The position numbers and the translations under genes were made by a program. A stretch of 64,000 nt of DNA, taken from positions 144,753,001 to 144,817,000 of the forward strand of contig CM065815.1 in NCBI GenBank assembly GCA_033398695.1. The letters run 5' to 3'. Shown in pieces: positions 1-11,220 of this stretch. The stretch comes from Orobanche coerulescens (lineage: Eukaryota > Streptophyta > Magnoliopsida > Lamiales > Orobanchaceae). The stretch's first letter is position 1. Each line of letters begins with the position of its first letter. The notes under the pieces are model-generated. The model was not told the DNA's origin, did no database searches, and was given only the letters and a program-made list of their open reading frames with translations.

Positions 1-437
1 ATTGTCAAGATCCTAGTCCTGGGCCTGGGCCTGGACTGAGCCCGAGCCCGAACCGACCCGACCCGACGGACAGTCGGTCGTTCGGTGGCGGCGGCGCGCG
101 CGCGTGTGTGTGCGTGTGCGCGATGACACCCTTACACACTAACCCACTTTCATTAAGCCCATATAGACAAAGACTTTAAATACAAGCCAAAACATCAATC
201 CACAATCAATGTGGGATAACTAACATTATATATATATTATGTTAGTTCATACTCCAACATCCAAATTTAGTATATAATATCTCAATCATCGGAAATCGGT
301 TTATAAATATTAAATATACCACGTTCATCTACTCACGACGTAGATTAACATTCAATAAATATTTTAATTAAATAATAAATATTTAGTTAACAATATTTAT
401 TCTTAATAAATGGTTAATTACTAAACCATTTCCAACA
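1..437. other. Non-coding DNA, possible end of an LTR element
   Basis: There is no gene here. The first 120 bases are GC-rich with GGGCCT-like repeats and a CG/TG microsatellite (about 90-122); the rest is AT-rich. The stretch stops at TTTCCAACA, directly against plastid-derived trnM. A CA terminus like this could be the end of a copia LTR, but the other end lies outside the window, so this is a guess. Confidence 0.35.
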
Positions 438-438
<1 letters not shown>

Positions 439-468
<30 letters not shown>

Positions 469-511
469 CCGCCATATGAAAGCAATACCATAACCACTGA
501 GTTAAGTAGGT
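439..511 (-). tRNA. trnM-CAU: Plastid-derived tRNA-Met (CAU), nuclear copy
   Basis: Read on the minus strand this is an almost complete plastid elongator tRNA-Met, starting ACCTACTTAACTCAGTGG and ending in the T-arm GGTTCAAATCC and AGTAGGTA. The CAU anticodon follows TTGCTTT. I see about three changes from the usual plastid sequence (two after the D-loop, one after the anticodon). In plastid genomes trnM lies between trnV-UAC and atpE, and trnV is indeed the next feature here. This is a nuclear plastid insertion (NUPT). Expression is unlikely but an intact cloverleaf is possible. Confidence 0.8.
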
Positions 512-694
512 TATTTATCATCCCAAAGAAAACCAAAGGTAACCATACCACCGATGGATTATAAATATCATATATATTCCTTATAAACAATAATAATATA
601 AGTAATATCACTAAAAAATTTAGGATCTTGAATCATAGAATATTCATATTGACAACAAATTATATACATGATAAAATATGCATCACGAGCAATA

Positions 695-1276
695 AGGGCT
701 ATAGCCCAGTTGGTACAACACCTCGTTTATATGTGCGCCACTGTTTTCCAGGGGAATCCATCATATAATCCATAAAAAGGATCTTATTGAGAAATCAATG
801 TCTTATTTTATAACTTTGAGGAAACAATGAATAGCCTGACAAAGAATTCAGTCCGACTAGGGTACCCCATTTAGGTACCAAACAAACCCATCGTTGATTT
901 GAGATATTGATAGGGTGAATACCCGTTTCTTCAATGCTAGGCATAATGAGTATAAGGTCCTCAAAAAATATCTTTTCGTCCGATGAACTTTAAGGTAGAT
1001 GAAGTTTCATATTTTATGTTTTAAGCTGAACGATAGAAACTTCATTTAACTTAAAACGATATAGGTCAGAAGCAGACCTATGTCAAGATAAAACGCTTCC
1101 ACCCTTAAAACACTTTGCTAGTACTCCTTGATCAGAAAATAATGAATCAGAGCGCCTGGAGCCATTTCTTTATCTTGATTTTTGGTCAATAAAAATATGG
1201 CTGATTAGCTGATTTCTAATAATAAGTTTAATCTATTTTACTGAGAAGGTTTACGGTTCGAGTCTGTATAGCCCTA
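695..1276 (+). pseudogene. trnV-UAC: Plastid-derived trnV-UAC with group II intron (pseudogene)
   Basis: Exon 1 (695-732) begins AGGGCTATAGC; exon 2 (1242-1276) contains GGTTCGAGTCT and ends TATAGCCCTA. The group II intron between them (733-1241) starts GTGCGCC, the usual 5' end of this intron, and has the familiar plastid stretch with CAGTCCGACTAGGGTACC. The anticodon position reads TAT instead of TAC, and the D-arm has several changes. Together with the neighbouring inverted trnM it keeps plastid gene order and spacing (about 180 bp), so both came in on one fragment. Splicing and function are not expected in the nucleus. Confidence 0.85.
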
Positions 1277-1544
1277 ACGTCCTATATTGTATAATTTTCA
1301 TTTATTAATTCTTGTTTGTTACTTGTAACTAACCTATTAGTTCATCGAAACCAATTTTTTCCTAGAAACTCATTTACAGGTATTGTTTAAAGCAGAACAT
1401 AAAACTAAAAGAAAAACATATTTCAAGAGATCGAATCAAGCCTTTTCCAATCGTGGATAAACTTTAGTCATTAATCTTTGTAGAGAAATTCCATATGAGT
1501 TTTCCTGTCCATAATCAACGGGATAAAACAGTTTTTACGTAATC
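1277..1544. other. Spacer after trnV, probably plastid-derived
   Basis: There is no open reading frame or RNA gene. The stretch directly continues from trnV exon 2 and has the AT-rich character of the plastid trnV-ndhC spacer. I could not recognise ndhC. Plastid origin rests on continuity only. Confidence 0.4.
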
Positions 1545-2006
1545 TGGAATATTATTTTCCAGAAATAAATAAAAACTGAATTATCATTATTTTTTTAAAA
1601 AAACTGCTAGTTTTTGTTTACGTAATTTTTTATTTTGTACTTTTCATAAAAAAAACTATTTTATTTTTAAATGTTTTATTTCTTATTTTTGAACTTTTAA
1701 TAAAAACAATCAATTTTTAATATTAATCATTCATATTTTTTTCAAAAATAATGTTTGGATTTTCTTAAAAAATTCCAGATTTTTATTATTATTACGTGTA
1801 CCAATTGGGAGGTGACACATGTCACTTAACGGATATGTCAGCATGTCCGTAGATCCAACTATGAATTTCCACAGATACCCTAACTTTATTGGACGGAAAC
1901 ATGTTCATACTCCTAAATGATACAAAAAAAAATTTATTGCCATAAATACAAAATTTTAGAAAGTTCATACTCCTATTTAATAATTTTGCCAATACTAATA
2001 TATTCC
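1545..2006. repeat. Inverted-repeat arm 1 (left part)
   Basis: This AT-rich stretch reappears in reverse complement at about 26530-27025 and 60395-60760. A clear anchor is the block around 1808-1860 (GGAGGTGACACATGTCAC followed by TTAACGGATATGTCAGCATG). The arm continues to the right of the copia element at 10815-10846 and 11221-11292, so copia and a SINE inserted into it. It may be an old unclassified transposon; no termini were identified. Confidence 0.7.
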
Positions 2007-2144
2007 TGTTGTAATTAATGTATTTATGAATGACATTTATACCCCTGAAACCCTAGATGTGTACCTATAAATAAAAGCTTTTGGCCCTCATAAGAATACA
2101 CACATTATTCTTCTTCTCTTCTAATTTCTCTCAAGTTTATAACA
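2007..2144 (+). repeat. Copia 5' LTR
   Basis: 138 bp, TG...CA ends, with a TATA box (TATAAATA, 2066-2073) after the motif CCCTAGATGTGTACC. Directly downstream, CGTTATCAGCACGA (2145-2158) occupies the primer-binding position; it is not the usual initiator-Met match TGGTATCAGAGC. Confidence 0.9.
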
Positions 2145-3569
2145 CGTTATCAGCACGATACTCTACGAGTAAAAAAAATTTTTCTCTCCGATTTTAGAAA
2201 AAAAAAAAGGCGCAAGCAATTTTTCTGCACTACGAGACCGCGCTAAAATCGCGATTCCCGCTTTGTTAACCGTCGGATCAGCATAAAATTTTTACAGTAT
2301 CTTCCTGACAAACGGATCTACAACTTCAACGTGGAGATCGGCTTCTAAAATGTATTGCGTACATAAAAAAATCCAAGCATAGATAGTCTTTTTTTACATT
2401 GGTGAACGGTATTAATTCTATTTACTCTTTCAAAAACTTTCTTGCATGTGGTGATTTTGAGGAAAAATATATTATATTTAGTTATTAAATTTTATATTTT
2501 TGTGTGCATCACATATAAATAATATATGATGACCTCAAAATTTATTATAAAATTATATTCCTCTTTGTTTCCACAAGAAACATGATTCAACAATACTTAA
2601 TAATCCAGAAGATTATTAAGATAAAAGATTTGTTGTAGTTCTTGAAGAAGGACAACATTATCTCGTCATATTCTAGTTGTATATGACGTATTCATGAAGA
2701 ACACTATGAGATCTAATAATTTGTGTAATTACTAATGAAAAATACAAAATAATATTCCTGAAGAATATTGTAAGTGCTCTTGAAGAAGCAACTATTTTAG
2801 TTTAGTTATTTCGAGCCTTGATTAATTTTCGTACTATTTTTTCCCTTTGTATATTCAATTATGGATCTTAAAATTATTGCTCCCGAAGTAGCACAATTAA
2901 TTGTAATATTCCTGAATAATATTACTATTCTAAATGAATAATTCTTATTTATACATGAATTATGTGATGATACAATATTCCTGAAGAATATTGATTTGTT
3001 ACTTATAAATATAATAGCATAATTAAATCATTATGCTCTTGATGTAGCATGATAGCATCCCTGAAGGAAAATATAACTTATATCTCAAATAAAAAAATAT
3101 TAATATGATTTGAGAATATTCTCTATCGAGATTGTACAAGATATGATATACTCCACAATCATAATCCGACTATGCTCCACTGATAGCAAGATTAGTGAGT
3201 GGCTGAATATTCCTATCAAGTTGTTCCCGGAAGTGAATAATATTAAATTAAAAACTTCAATATTACATGGCTCAAATTTTATCTCCCGAAGTAGATAAAA
3301 TTTAGAGTTTATCCTTGTAGGGGATAATTATTTATAAATTTTATCTCGTGGAGTTGATATATCAATTGTTAATGATAAGGACACAAAAATGATAATCTTA
3401 AGATTATATGTCAATATCTAATCTTATATATTGTGTAGTTTAATATTTTATTATCTCTTATGATATATTGTGAGTTTTTATCAATATAAGATATGATGTC
3501 ATACCTGAAGTATGATTTGAATTGATCGTTGCTATATAATTAGTGATAAAAGGGTCAAATATCCTGAAG

Positions 3570-4781
3570 GGGTTAATAGGCTAAAACATCACTGAACTCT
3601 TCACCAACTTGCAGTTGGGTCACTGAACTCAAAAAGTTTGCAGTCAACTCATTGGACAAATAAAAACTTTCAAGTGGGTTTCAGACGTTTGAAAAAATGA
3701 AATTTGGATGGAAAAATGACGTGGCATGCTGCTGTGTTTTAATTTTTTAACGTTGTGGCACTGATCCAATATACTTGGATCTATCCATAAACCCATCCCC
3801 AATATTCTTTCATCGGTGCGCCATAATTCTTGGATCTAATTCATCTCGCTTTTCAGAGTCTTCTTCCTCCACCCCGCCGTCACCGGACAACCGTCGACCA
3901 TCAGCGACGGCTGTCCCCGCATCGGCGGCGAGTAGAGTTCCGGCGATGGCGTGGCGGAGCTGAAGCTGCTCGAAAAACACCACCTGCACCACCGCCCTTA
4001 GAGGCAGACGCTCGTTCTGGGCGGCGTGAGTGCACGCCTCCGGGCCGTTCGGCAATCCAAAACCCCGCAGATTTTCTCTCTCCGCCTCTGAAATCCACGA
4101 ATGCGCCTACATTGAAAATATACGAAATTGAATTCATAATAGTATTAAGAATTTGAAAAATCACAAATTTTCGCCTTTTTAAAAAATTTAATCGGTATTA
4201 TTTACCCACCTTAAGATAAACATCAACATTTCGGTAAAGTCCGTCGTCAAACATTCAGCGCGATCCGGCAGGGAAATGGCGAGGTCGTAGAATTTTTCCG
4301 GCTTCAAATTAGCGTCGGAAGCAATTTCCGACAAGTAACCGTCGATCAATTTTCCGACGAGCATTAACGCCGCGGATCTGACGCTAGTACTCTCATCTTC
4401 GCAATCATGAGTTACGTCGCGGATCTCTCTTCTATTCCACGGAGAAAAAACCCTAAAATTCTCTCCACGCAATCCCCAATTTTCGTTCCATGTGATTTAT
4501 TGTGATGGATCGGGTTAAATTATAGTGATGGATCGGGTTATGAATCAGTTCAAATAAATTGGGTTTTATATACCTGGCAGCCTACGTGGATGGTGATTTG
4601 TCACAAATTAACGGAGCACCGTTAAAGTCAAAGAAAACTTAACGGTCATGAAATTTTTTAATTGTTGAGTGATTTCACTGCAAACTATATTTAGTTCTGT
4701 AATCTACAAGCAAACTTTTTGAGTTCAGTGACCCAACTGCAAGCTGGTGGAGAGTCCAGTGATGTTTTAGCCTATTAACCC
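3570..4781. mobile_element. Pack-MULE (Mutator-like) carrying NPH3 exons
   Basis: 1212 bp inserted in the copia element, bounded by about 72-bp terminal inverted repeats (3570-3641 and 4710-4781; outer end GGGTTAATAGGCTAAAACAT). A perfect 10-bp TSD, TATCCTGAAG, lies at 3560-3569 and 4782-4791. Long TIRs plus a 9-11-bp TSD are the Mutator signature. There is no transposase; the centre is GC-rich and holds a captured host gene fragment, which is what defines a Pack-MULE. Confidence 0.93.
3890..4472 (-). pseudogene. Captured NPH3-domain (NRL family) gene fragment, two exons and intron
   Basis: The minus strand encodes parts of the NPH3 domain of NPH3/RPT2-like proteins, plant adaptors linking phototropin or auxin-transport signalling to CUL3 ubiquitin ligases. 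Exon 1 (about 4440-4210) reads LMLVGKLIDGYLSEIASD and KPEKFYDLAISLPDRA. A one-base shift near 4255 then moves FDDGLYR-VDVYLK out of frame. The donor (AAG|GTGGGT) is at 4209, a 103-bp intron follows (4107-4209), and the acceptor is TGTAG|GCG. Exon 2 reads [13 protein letters not shown], then [17 protein letters not shown] and [13 protein letters not shown], with a short segment missing before THAAQNE. The kept intron shows DNA-level capture, not retrocopying. BTB and C-terminal regions are absent and no intact product is possible. Confidence 0.85.
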
Positions 4782-6219
4782 TATCCTGAAGATATTTGTA
4801 TCATTCAAATTATTGGCTTATCTTATTTCTTCTTTTGTGAATAGAATGCCAAGTTCTTGGGATTAAAGAGTGGTCATGATTTATTGTCTCATTAAAGTGC
4901 AAATATGCATGATATCTTTAGAATGATACTTTTCGTATGAAAAAAAGGTAGTGCTAAATTTATTGACAGTTCCTGAAGAACTACTAAATTCCTTCGTACA
5001 GGGTCGAAGATTATGCACTATTATCTTCTATGTATCGATAAATCTATGGATTTCTAAACTATCGCTTGAAATATGTATGATTCCGTGATAACAAGTGAGA
5101 CAAATGACATATACAATTTCTCAAGAGAAAGAATTGGTATTAGAGAAAATATCAATGTAAATGACGTATAAAATTCACCACTTATTACACCAGAAGTCTA
5201 CTAATCCCAATACTTTCAATATTTACATGTTTAAATTTACGACTTTGGTGTTAAAATCTATTTATATTATTTTTATATTTTATTTAACTATATGTTTATT
5301 TATGATATATATCCTAAAGATATATTAATACAAATTCACACATATTGTATGATAAATATCCCAAATTACTAGTAAATATCATGATGTACATTTATACACT
5401 TAAAATTGTATTATTTTGAGTTCACCAATTTTCATCAACATCTTATAGATATTGGATTAATTGCATAATAATTATTGCACTTTCTTCTCGAAGAAGAGTA
5501 ATAACGATAGTTATTACATATTATATTGATGATAATACTTGTATCATTGATATAAAATGATTTTTGATGATTCTTTTAACATTACACTAATATATTTTCA
5601 TGGTTTCCTGAAGAAACATGAATTTGTAATTTTAATAATCCAGAAGATTTAAAAAGAAATTGTTGATGTTCTTGATAAAACACAACGATATATAGTCATA
5701 TTTAATGATAGTATTTATGATAAACACATCAATTAAGGTTAATATTCCTGAAGAATATTAAACAAAAAAAGGTATTATTTTGAATAATTTCTATATGGCC
5801 TTGTATTATTGAATTGCTTTTATTATCACCATATTGATATAAATTGTTGCTCATGACGTAGCACAATTAATACTTTTAATTAATATTTACATACTCTTTA
5901 GAGTAATTTATATTTTGGGTGTTATATGCTTATAAATTGTTGCTCTCTATGTAGCATAATTGATACTTTTGAAAAATATCACATACTCTTGATGAGTACT
6001 TCATATTATCGATAATATATGATTATCTTTGATTTAAATTGTTGCTCTTGAGTTAGCACAATAAATATTTTGAAGAAAAATACATGCTCGTGGAGAGCAA
6101 TTTATATATGAAGTTGCATGTATTTATTTCAAATGAAAAATACATAACTTTATGTCATATTGATTTGTTCAATTTCTACTTGAGGAATGGAAAGACAATC
6201 CCCGAAGGATTGGTATAAT

Positions 6220-7620
6220 TTCATATGGCAATATTCTTATTGTCGGCTCTAAAAGGAGCTTTATTCAATGAGTATCGAATAAATTATAAGCGATATATTA
6301 TTTTATTCAATGATCATGTTGCGATGAATTTCAAGTTCAAGTATCCATATCAAAGGCACAATATTTGGGTCGCCCCCTCTGTTATTAGTGCACCTCCTGA
6401 AGAGGATTGATTTTATAATCCAATTCCAACTATCTCCGACATTAGGGGGAGATATGAAATATAAATAAGAGAAAGTCCAAAAATTCTCGTTGGGTTGGAT
6501 ATTTAAATTTACGAACTATGAACTCGAAGTTCAACAAGTTATTGATTGCCAAAGGAGTGATGAAATCTCATATACCAGTTGTATATGTACCATAAAGAAT
6601 TAATGTCGAATGTGAACGAAATATATTTGTTGATACTCCTCGACGCCAGAAGCGTGAGAGACATATTCTTTATTGGTATTAAAGATAAAATCCGCGGAAT
6701 ACAGATAGATTAAACTATAACATCACTTCAAAAACCTCCTGAAGAGGATCGTCTCAAAGACGAGAATCTCAATACCTTAATTTGCACGTGCACTAAATAA
6801 TTACAGTATTGGGATTATGGAATGACCAAATCAAATGTTATAGGAAATGTTGAATATTTGATTTTGTTGAAGTTGTCATGGACTTTGTGAATATGGGAGA
6901 ATTGTTTATAAGAATGATAGTTGTCGACAACACTTTGTGTCTCATCAATTGCTAGTGGAGTGCCTGAAGCACTAAATAAAATATAAGCAATTGAGAGAGA
7001 GCTTAACTCGAAAAATAAAATAAATTGATGAAAGATAAGCGAGATTAGCATATCAAGGGTTTAAACGCATACCCAAAACATATTCTCCCATTGGCACTAC
7101 ATTTCGCCATTTAATATACATATGACAATTATTATGAATATAGATATTCAATTAGTGACGTCATCACCACATTTCTCTATGGGTCATTGGACGCGAATAT
7201 CTATATGAAAGTCCCTGACGGACTTGAGGTTCTTAAAGTAATAAGAACACGAAATTCGCAACATGTACTCTTTTGAGTTATAAATATTTTTACCTTTTGA
7301 AATAGTCGGGTGGATCAACCGACTAAGTGAATTCCTCCTGAAGGGTATATATGTGAATTATTTGAACTTATGTCTACAGAAAAGTTCAAAATGAAAAATT
7401 TAGACAAAACTAAGTATTAGTATTGTCTTGACTTGTAGATCGAGCATACATGATGGAAAATTTTTATCCATTTAGCTGCCTAAAGGTTGTCTTACCACTT
7501 GAAGTGGATACTGACTCATATAGATCTCAAGAAAATAACAAAGATATAAGAGAACCAGAAGTTACGTACATGTATGCTATTGAAGCATTACATTATCAAA
7601 AATTTGAAGTTAACGTGCTA
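6220..7620 (+). pseudogene. Copia pol remnants (integrase C-terminal to reverse transcriptase)
   Basis: Reading across frames gives traces of copia pol. At 6400-6460 the stretch before the reverse transcriptase ends in an ...TLGG-like motif. At 6500-6590 there is NYELEVQQVIDCQ. At 7060-7240 the RT core shows TTFRHL, then DIQL-DVVT, YGSLDANIYMKVPDGLE. At 7440-7600 the RT C-terminal part shows LKVV..LEVDTDSYR and EPEVTYMYAIEAL. Stops and shifts are everywhere, so this copy has long been dead. It ends where the solo LTR was inserted (7666). Confidence 0.7.
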
Positions 7621-8194
7621 GCAAAATATTTCTCCAAGAAGGAGAATGTGGAATGGTGTTAACCATGTAATATCCGCGTTTTTCCCTTCTCTTATTATTC
7701 TCATTTTGGTGCATTTTCATTTTTAACAACTCGCTTGTAACCGTATTGACATTTTGAGGATATTTAATATTGAACTTTTTGTCGTTCGAGCTTGTTTCGG
7801 ACTCGTTTGACTCGATTTGATGTTTCATGTTGTTTTTGTCGTTATTTCGGGTACTATCGTAATCGTCGTTCGGAACCGCCGTTTCGGGGTTGCCGAAGAT
7901 CCATCCCGTGTTATTATGGGCATTGTGAGCTTTTGTTTGGTGTTTCGACCATGTGTCGTACATTTCGGATGTTTGGGCCGTTTTGTAAATTTCCCAAAGT
8001 TTTTGGAAAATTACGTTTGTTGTTGTTTTTCTGAACCTTTGAGTAGTCGGGATTATGCTTTCCTTCGGCACGTAAGTTCGTCGTTTCAGGTCCCTTACGT
8101 CCGTACCATCGTGAATTGTTCACCGTTGTATTTCGATTCTTTTTCGGTACCTCCCTCATTCCTTCTGGCCTGTACTCCACAGAAAGGAATTTTA

Positions 8195-8424
8195 CGTACG
8201 TAACACCCTTTTGGTTACGTACGTAACATCCTAGTGTAATTCGGTACAGGCATTTCTGCCTTTTTGGTTACGTACATAACACCCTTTTGGTTACGTACGT
8301 AACGCCCTAGTGTATTTCGGTACAGGCAATTCTGCCTTTTTGGTTACGTACGTAAGGCCCTTATGGCTTACGTACGTAATACAACATACGTACGTTAGCA
8401 TGTGGTGGCTAACGTACGTAACGA
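8195..8424. repeat. Array of TTACGTACGTAA palindromes in F1 U3
   Basis: About eight copies of TACGTACGTA, mostly in the context GGTTACGTACGTAAC, lie just upstream of the TATA box. Some are point-mutated (for example ACGTACATAA near 8272). Part of the array is carried in a tandem repeat of about 76 bp that also includes CCTAGTGTA and TTCGGTACAGGCA. Confidence 0.9.
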
Positions 8425-8426
8425 GG

Positions 8427-8446
8427 CCTGGGTTTATAAACCCAGG
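8427..8446 (+). promoter_or_regulatory. F1 TATA box inside a perfect 20-bp palindrome
   Basis: CCTGGGTTTATAAACCCAGG is fully self-complementary with TTTATAAA at its centre. It directly follows the palindrome array and precedes the CT-rich presumed leader, which suits an LTR promoter. Confidence 0.8.
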
Positions 8447-8937
8447 AGTTGACCGATTTCGGTCATTTTTCATCCCTCTCCTTCCCATCCGACTCCTAGT
8501 CGATTTTCTTGGCATTTCCGGCGATTTGAAGCTTTGTAACTCCGAGCCATCATCTTCTTCGAGTTTTTGGAGTATATTATCAACCTCTAATCGTGTTCTT
8601 CATCATGTTTCGTCCGATTCGTTCCGTATGTTAGATTAATTCATGATGTACATGATTAATCTCGTTGGTTTTGTTGGTTTCCCTACGGATTCATGGTATA
8701 TTTCGTAGTAATTTTGTAATCGAGAGGGTTTGGTTGTGGTCCGCCCTCGTCGTTGTTTCTATACGAATATACGTGAATCGTAGGCGGGTTTTTCGGGTGT
8801 ATTCCAATTTTCGTATTCGTTTAGGATTGGTTGTGATTGTGTTCTTCGAATCGTTAGGTTCTTGATTGTCGGTTCCTAGCGTTCGTCGGTGTTTCCTTCC
8901 GTCCGTTTACGTCATCAATTATTCAAGGCAAGTATTT

Positions 8938-9497
8938 TTGGAAACCTTTATGCTTAACATGAAATGGTAATGTATATTGTGTGTGCTATACTCACCCTGG
9001 GAGGGTCCGACGGGGCCTCGGGGGAATCTATGACTTCACTCTGGATTCACGAGTTTATTTCGCTAGCCAGCTCGGGAGGGTCCTTAGAGGTCTCGGGTGG
9101 GATTCATGGTGGCGTCCTGGTCCTAGGCGATGCCTGTGCGTGACTTATTTTATAAAGTGGCCAGCTCGGGAGGGTCCTTAGAGGCCTCAGGTGGGATTCA
9201 TGGTGGCGTCCTGGTCCTAGGCGATGCCTGTGCGTGACTTGTTTTATAAAGTGGCTAGCTCGGGAGGGTCCTTAGAGGCCTCGGGTGGGATTCATGGTGG
9301 CGTCCTGGTCCTAGGCAAATTAATTGTTTGACTGTTTGTTTCCGGAAAGGACATGTCTGATTTTTAGTTTTGAAATGATATTGGTGCATGTACTATGAAA
9401 TGTGTAAGCGATTGGTTTGCCTTGATTACTTGTACTAGCGTAATTGCTAACCCCTCTGGGGACCAGTTGTGGGAAAATTCTTGTTTATGGATTTCAG
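8938..9497 (+). other. Putative GC-AG intron within F1 LTR
   Basis: The donor is CAAG|GCAAGTAT, a strong match to the GC-type 5' splice site. The branch-like TGCTAACCCC is near 9447 and the acceptor GGATTTCAG|GTT at 9497. The intron would be 560 bp. The same three signals recur in the other gypsy LTR families here. Splicing itself is inferred. Confidence 0.6.
9065..9316. repeat. Minisatellite, 94-bp unit, about 2.7 copies
   Basis: The unit starts CTCGGGAGGGTCCTTAGAGG and contains GGTGGCGTCCTGGTCCTAGG. Copies start at 9071, 9165 and 9259, exactly 94 bp apart, with a diverged partial copy upstream (near 8998, with GGGTCCGACGGGGCCTCG). Confidence 0.9.
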
Positions 9498-9857
9498 GTT
9501 ATGATCATCCGGACGAGCGAGCGCTGGGACAGTACGAGGATGTTGGCCAGGGTCGTTGACATATGCGTTTGAGTCCTTTTATTTCCGTTATTCCATTCGA
9601 TATGGTTGTTGTCCACTTTTGAAACTTATTGATTGTACTCGCGAGTACTTAGGCTTTTCTCTTCGGATTAAGATTTATATTCGTCAAGTTCTTTATGTTG
9701 TCATTGTGGATTATTCCGCCGGTTGTACCGGACGTGTGATTTGGTTTTAAATTGGATAATGTGTATATTTACTGTGGTAAATTGTGTCAAGCCTGGTGGG
9801 TCCCATGTAGGGGTCCACGGCACTGTAATATACCCCGAATATTACGGGGGTGTTACA

Positions 9858-10677
9858 AACCATATTGGTCTATTACATGAAAGAGATTGAGATTTGATAT
9901 TGGTGGCTATTAGGGTATTATGATCTCATATTTGTTCTCATACTACCTATTTATTATGATGAGAAATACTCTCTATTTATGTGTTGCATATAATGTTTGG
10001 GCAAGTAAAATGAAATTTATTTCCACATGAGCTTCAGAAGAGCAATAATGATAATCTAGCAGATTTATTCACTAAATCTCTCCATATCTGAAAATTATAT
10101 TCATGGTATTGGAGTGCAAGATTGATATTGAGGGGAAGAATTGATAACTTTTAGATTAACTTGAAGATTATGTCGACCATGAAGGTCAAAGGGCCCTGAA
10201 GACCAAATGGTTGTACTCTTTTTTTTCCTTTCTAAGTTTTTTCCCACAGGATTTTCTTAGTTAAGGTTTTTAACGAGGCAATCAATGCAACACATGAGCA
10301 AATTTATACTATGTACTCTTTTTCTCTATCGGTTTTTTCCCACAAGGTTTTTCCGTAGGAATTTTGATGAGGCATGAACATCATAATATTCAAGAGGAAG
10401 TATTGTATGAAGACGATGTCACTTGTATCTCAAATGTAGATACATCAAATATTCACTTAAGTGATTAGTCGACGAACTTATTCACAAAAGGCGTTGCTGA
10501 CATCAACATTCAGAAGACTAGTACACAAGATCGGAATGCGTCAACTCAAAGATCTTATGTAATCGATTTCAGGGGGAATATCTGTACTCTTTTTCTTTCG
10601 ATCGGGTTTTTTCCCACTGGGTTTTCCCGACAAGGTTTTAATGAGGCAGCATGTATTAAAGGTCATTCAATGGGGAG
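9858..10677 (+). pseudogene. Copia RNase H end and 3' untranslated region
   Basis: NLADLFTKSL (about 10057-10086) and a second similar motif, with ELIHKR-like decay followed by TFRRLVHKIGMRQLKDL (about 10470-10560), are the C-terminal copia RNase H signature. Around them are three copies of a 60-70-bp motif with TTTTTTCCCAC, GTTTTC and AAGGTTTT-AATGAGGCA (about 10211-10281, 10311-10371, 10584-10650), typical of copia 3' ends. Confidence 0.7.
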
Positions 10678-10814
10678 TGTTGTAATTAATGTATTTATGA
10701 ATGACCTTTATACCCCTGAAACCCTAGACGTGTACCTATAAATAAAGGCTTTTGCCCTCATGAGAATACACACATTATTCTTCTTCTCTTCTAATTTCTC
10801 TCGAGTTTATAACA
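10678..10814 (+). repeat. Copia 3' LTR
   Basis: 137 bp, about 95 percent identical by eye to the 5' LTR at 2007. It ends TTATAACA and is followed by TSD ATTCC. Confidence 0.92.
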
Positions 10815-10846
10815 ATTCCATCTATAAGAAAGTGTGAGATATAAGG

Positions 10847-11204
10847 TAACCAAGTGGCTTAGCCCAGTTGGCCACCACATGAGTGTAAAAATTCATATGG
10901 GGTGGAGGTCAGGAGTTCTATCCCTCTTGCCTCCACTTCAAAAATCTTTCCCGGGGCATATACGCTCTAATTAAGTCTTTGACAGGATTTCATACTGAAT
11001 ATCATCCGTGTGGCTTCGATTCGGGGGGAGGACTTCATGTTCTCTTTACCTGGAAGGATCTGGTTGTACGTCAGCAGAACCCGACAAGACACTGGTCAGT
11101 TCGTGCACATCCCGCGATTTAACTTGGTGGCAGTAATGAGAAAGCGGGGCTGTTACCCTCAGACATAGTTAATTGTAAGTTTAAAAACTGAATTATAAAA
11201 AAAA
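10847..11204 (+). mobile_element. tRNA-derived SINE with 16-bp target-site duplication
   Basis: AGTGTGAGATATAAGG occurs at 10831-10846 and 11205-11220, directly flanking about 358 bp. The 5' part has a Pol III A box (TAGCCCAGTTGG, near 10860) and a degenerate B box (GGAGTTCTATCC, near 10912). The 3' end is an A-run. It has no coding capacity and depends on a LINE for movement. The insertion splits inverted-repeat arm 1, whose sequence resumes directly after the TSD. Confidence 0.93.
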
Positions 11205-11220
11205 AGTGTGAGATATAAGG

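Larger units (their letters stand above)
7666..9857 (+). mobile_element. Ty3/gypsy solo LTR F1 (2.19 kb) inside copia
   Basis: The LTR begins TGTAATATCCGCG and ends GGGGGTGTTACA, with a perfect TSD AACCA at 7661-7665 and 9858-9862. No internal domain or second LTR is present, so it is a solo LTR left by LTR-LTR recombination. Its plan is a palindrome array (8195-8424), a palindromic TATA region (8427-8446), a putative GC-AG intron (8938-9497) with a 94-bp minisatellite, and a 3' end with the block GGTCCACGGCACTGTAATAT that is shared by all gypsy LTRs in this window. Confidence 0.93.
2007..10814 (+). mobile_element. Degenerate Ty1/copia retrotransposon with intact termini
   Basis: Two LTRs of 138 and 137 bp, both TGTTGTAATTAATG...TTATAACA, enclose the element. 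A perfect 5-bp TSD, ATTCC, sits at 2002-2006 and 10815-10819. The 3' LTR follows a purine tract (AATGGGGAG). Coding capacity is lost: only shattered integrase/RT traces (6220-7620) and RNase H end traces (about 10050 and 10470-10560) remain. The pol order integrase before RT fits copia. The element was later hit by a Pack-MULE and a gypsy solo LTR, and without these it would be about 5.4 kb. A minus-strand relative lies at 11841. Confidence 0.92.

Noticed and set aside
2145..2160. Standard initiator-Met primer-binding site after the copia LTR
   Set aside because: The sequence CGTTATCAGCACGA does not match TGGTATCAGAGC; the primer was left unnamed.
3775..4156. Plus-strand open frames in the GC-rich centre of the Pack-MULE
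   Set aside because: They are the opposite strand of the captured NPH3 exons and show no domain.
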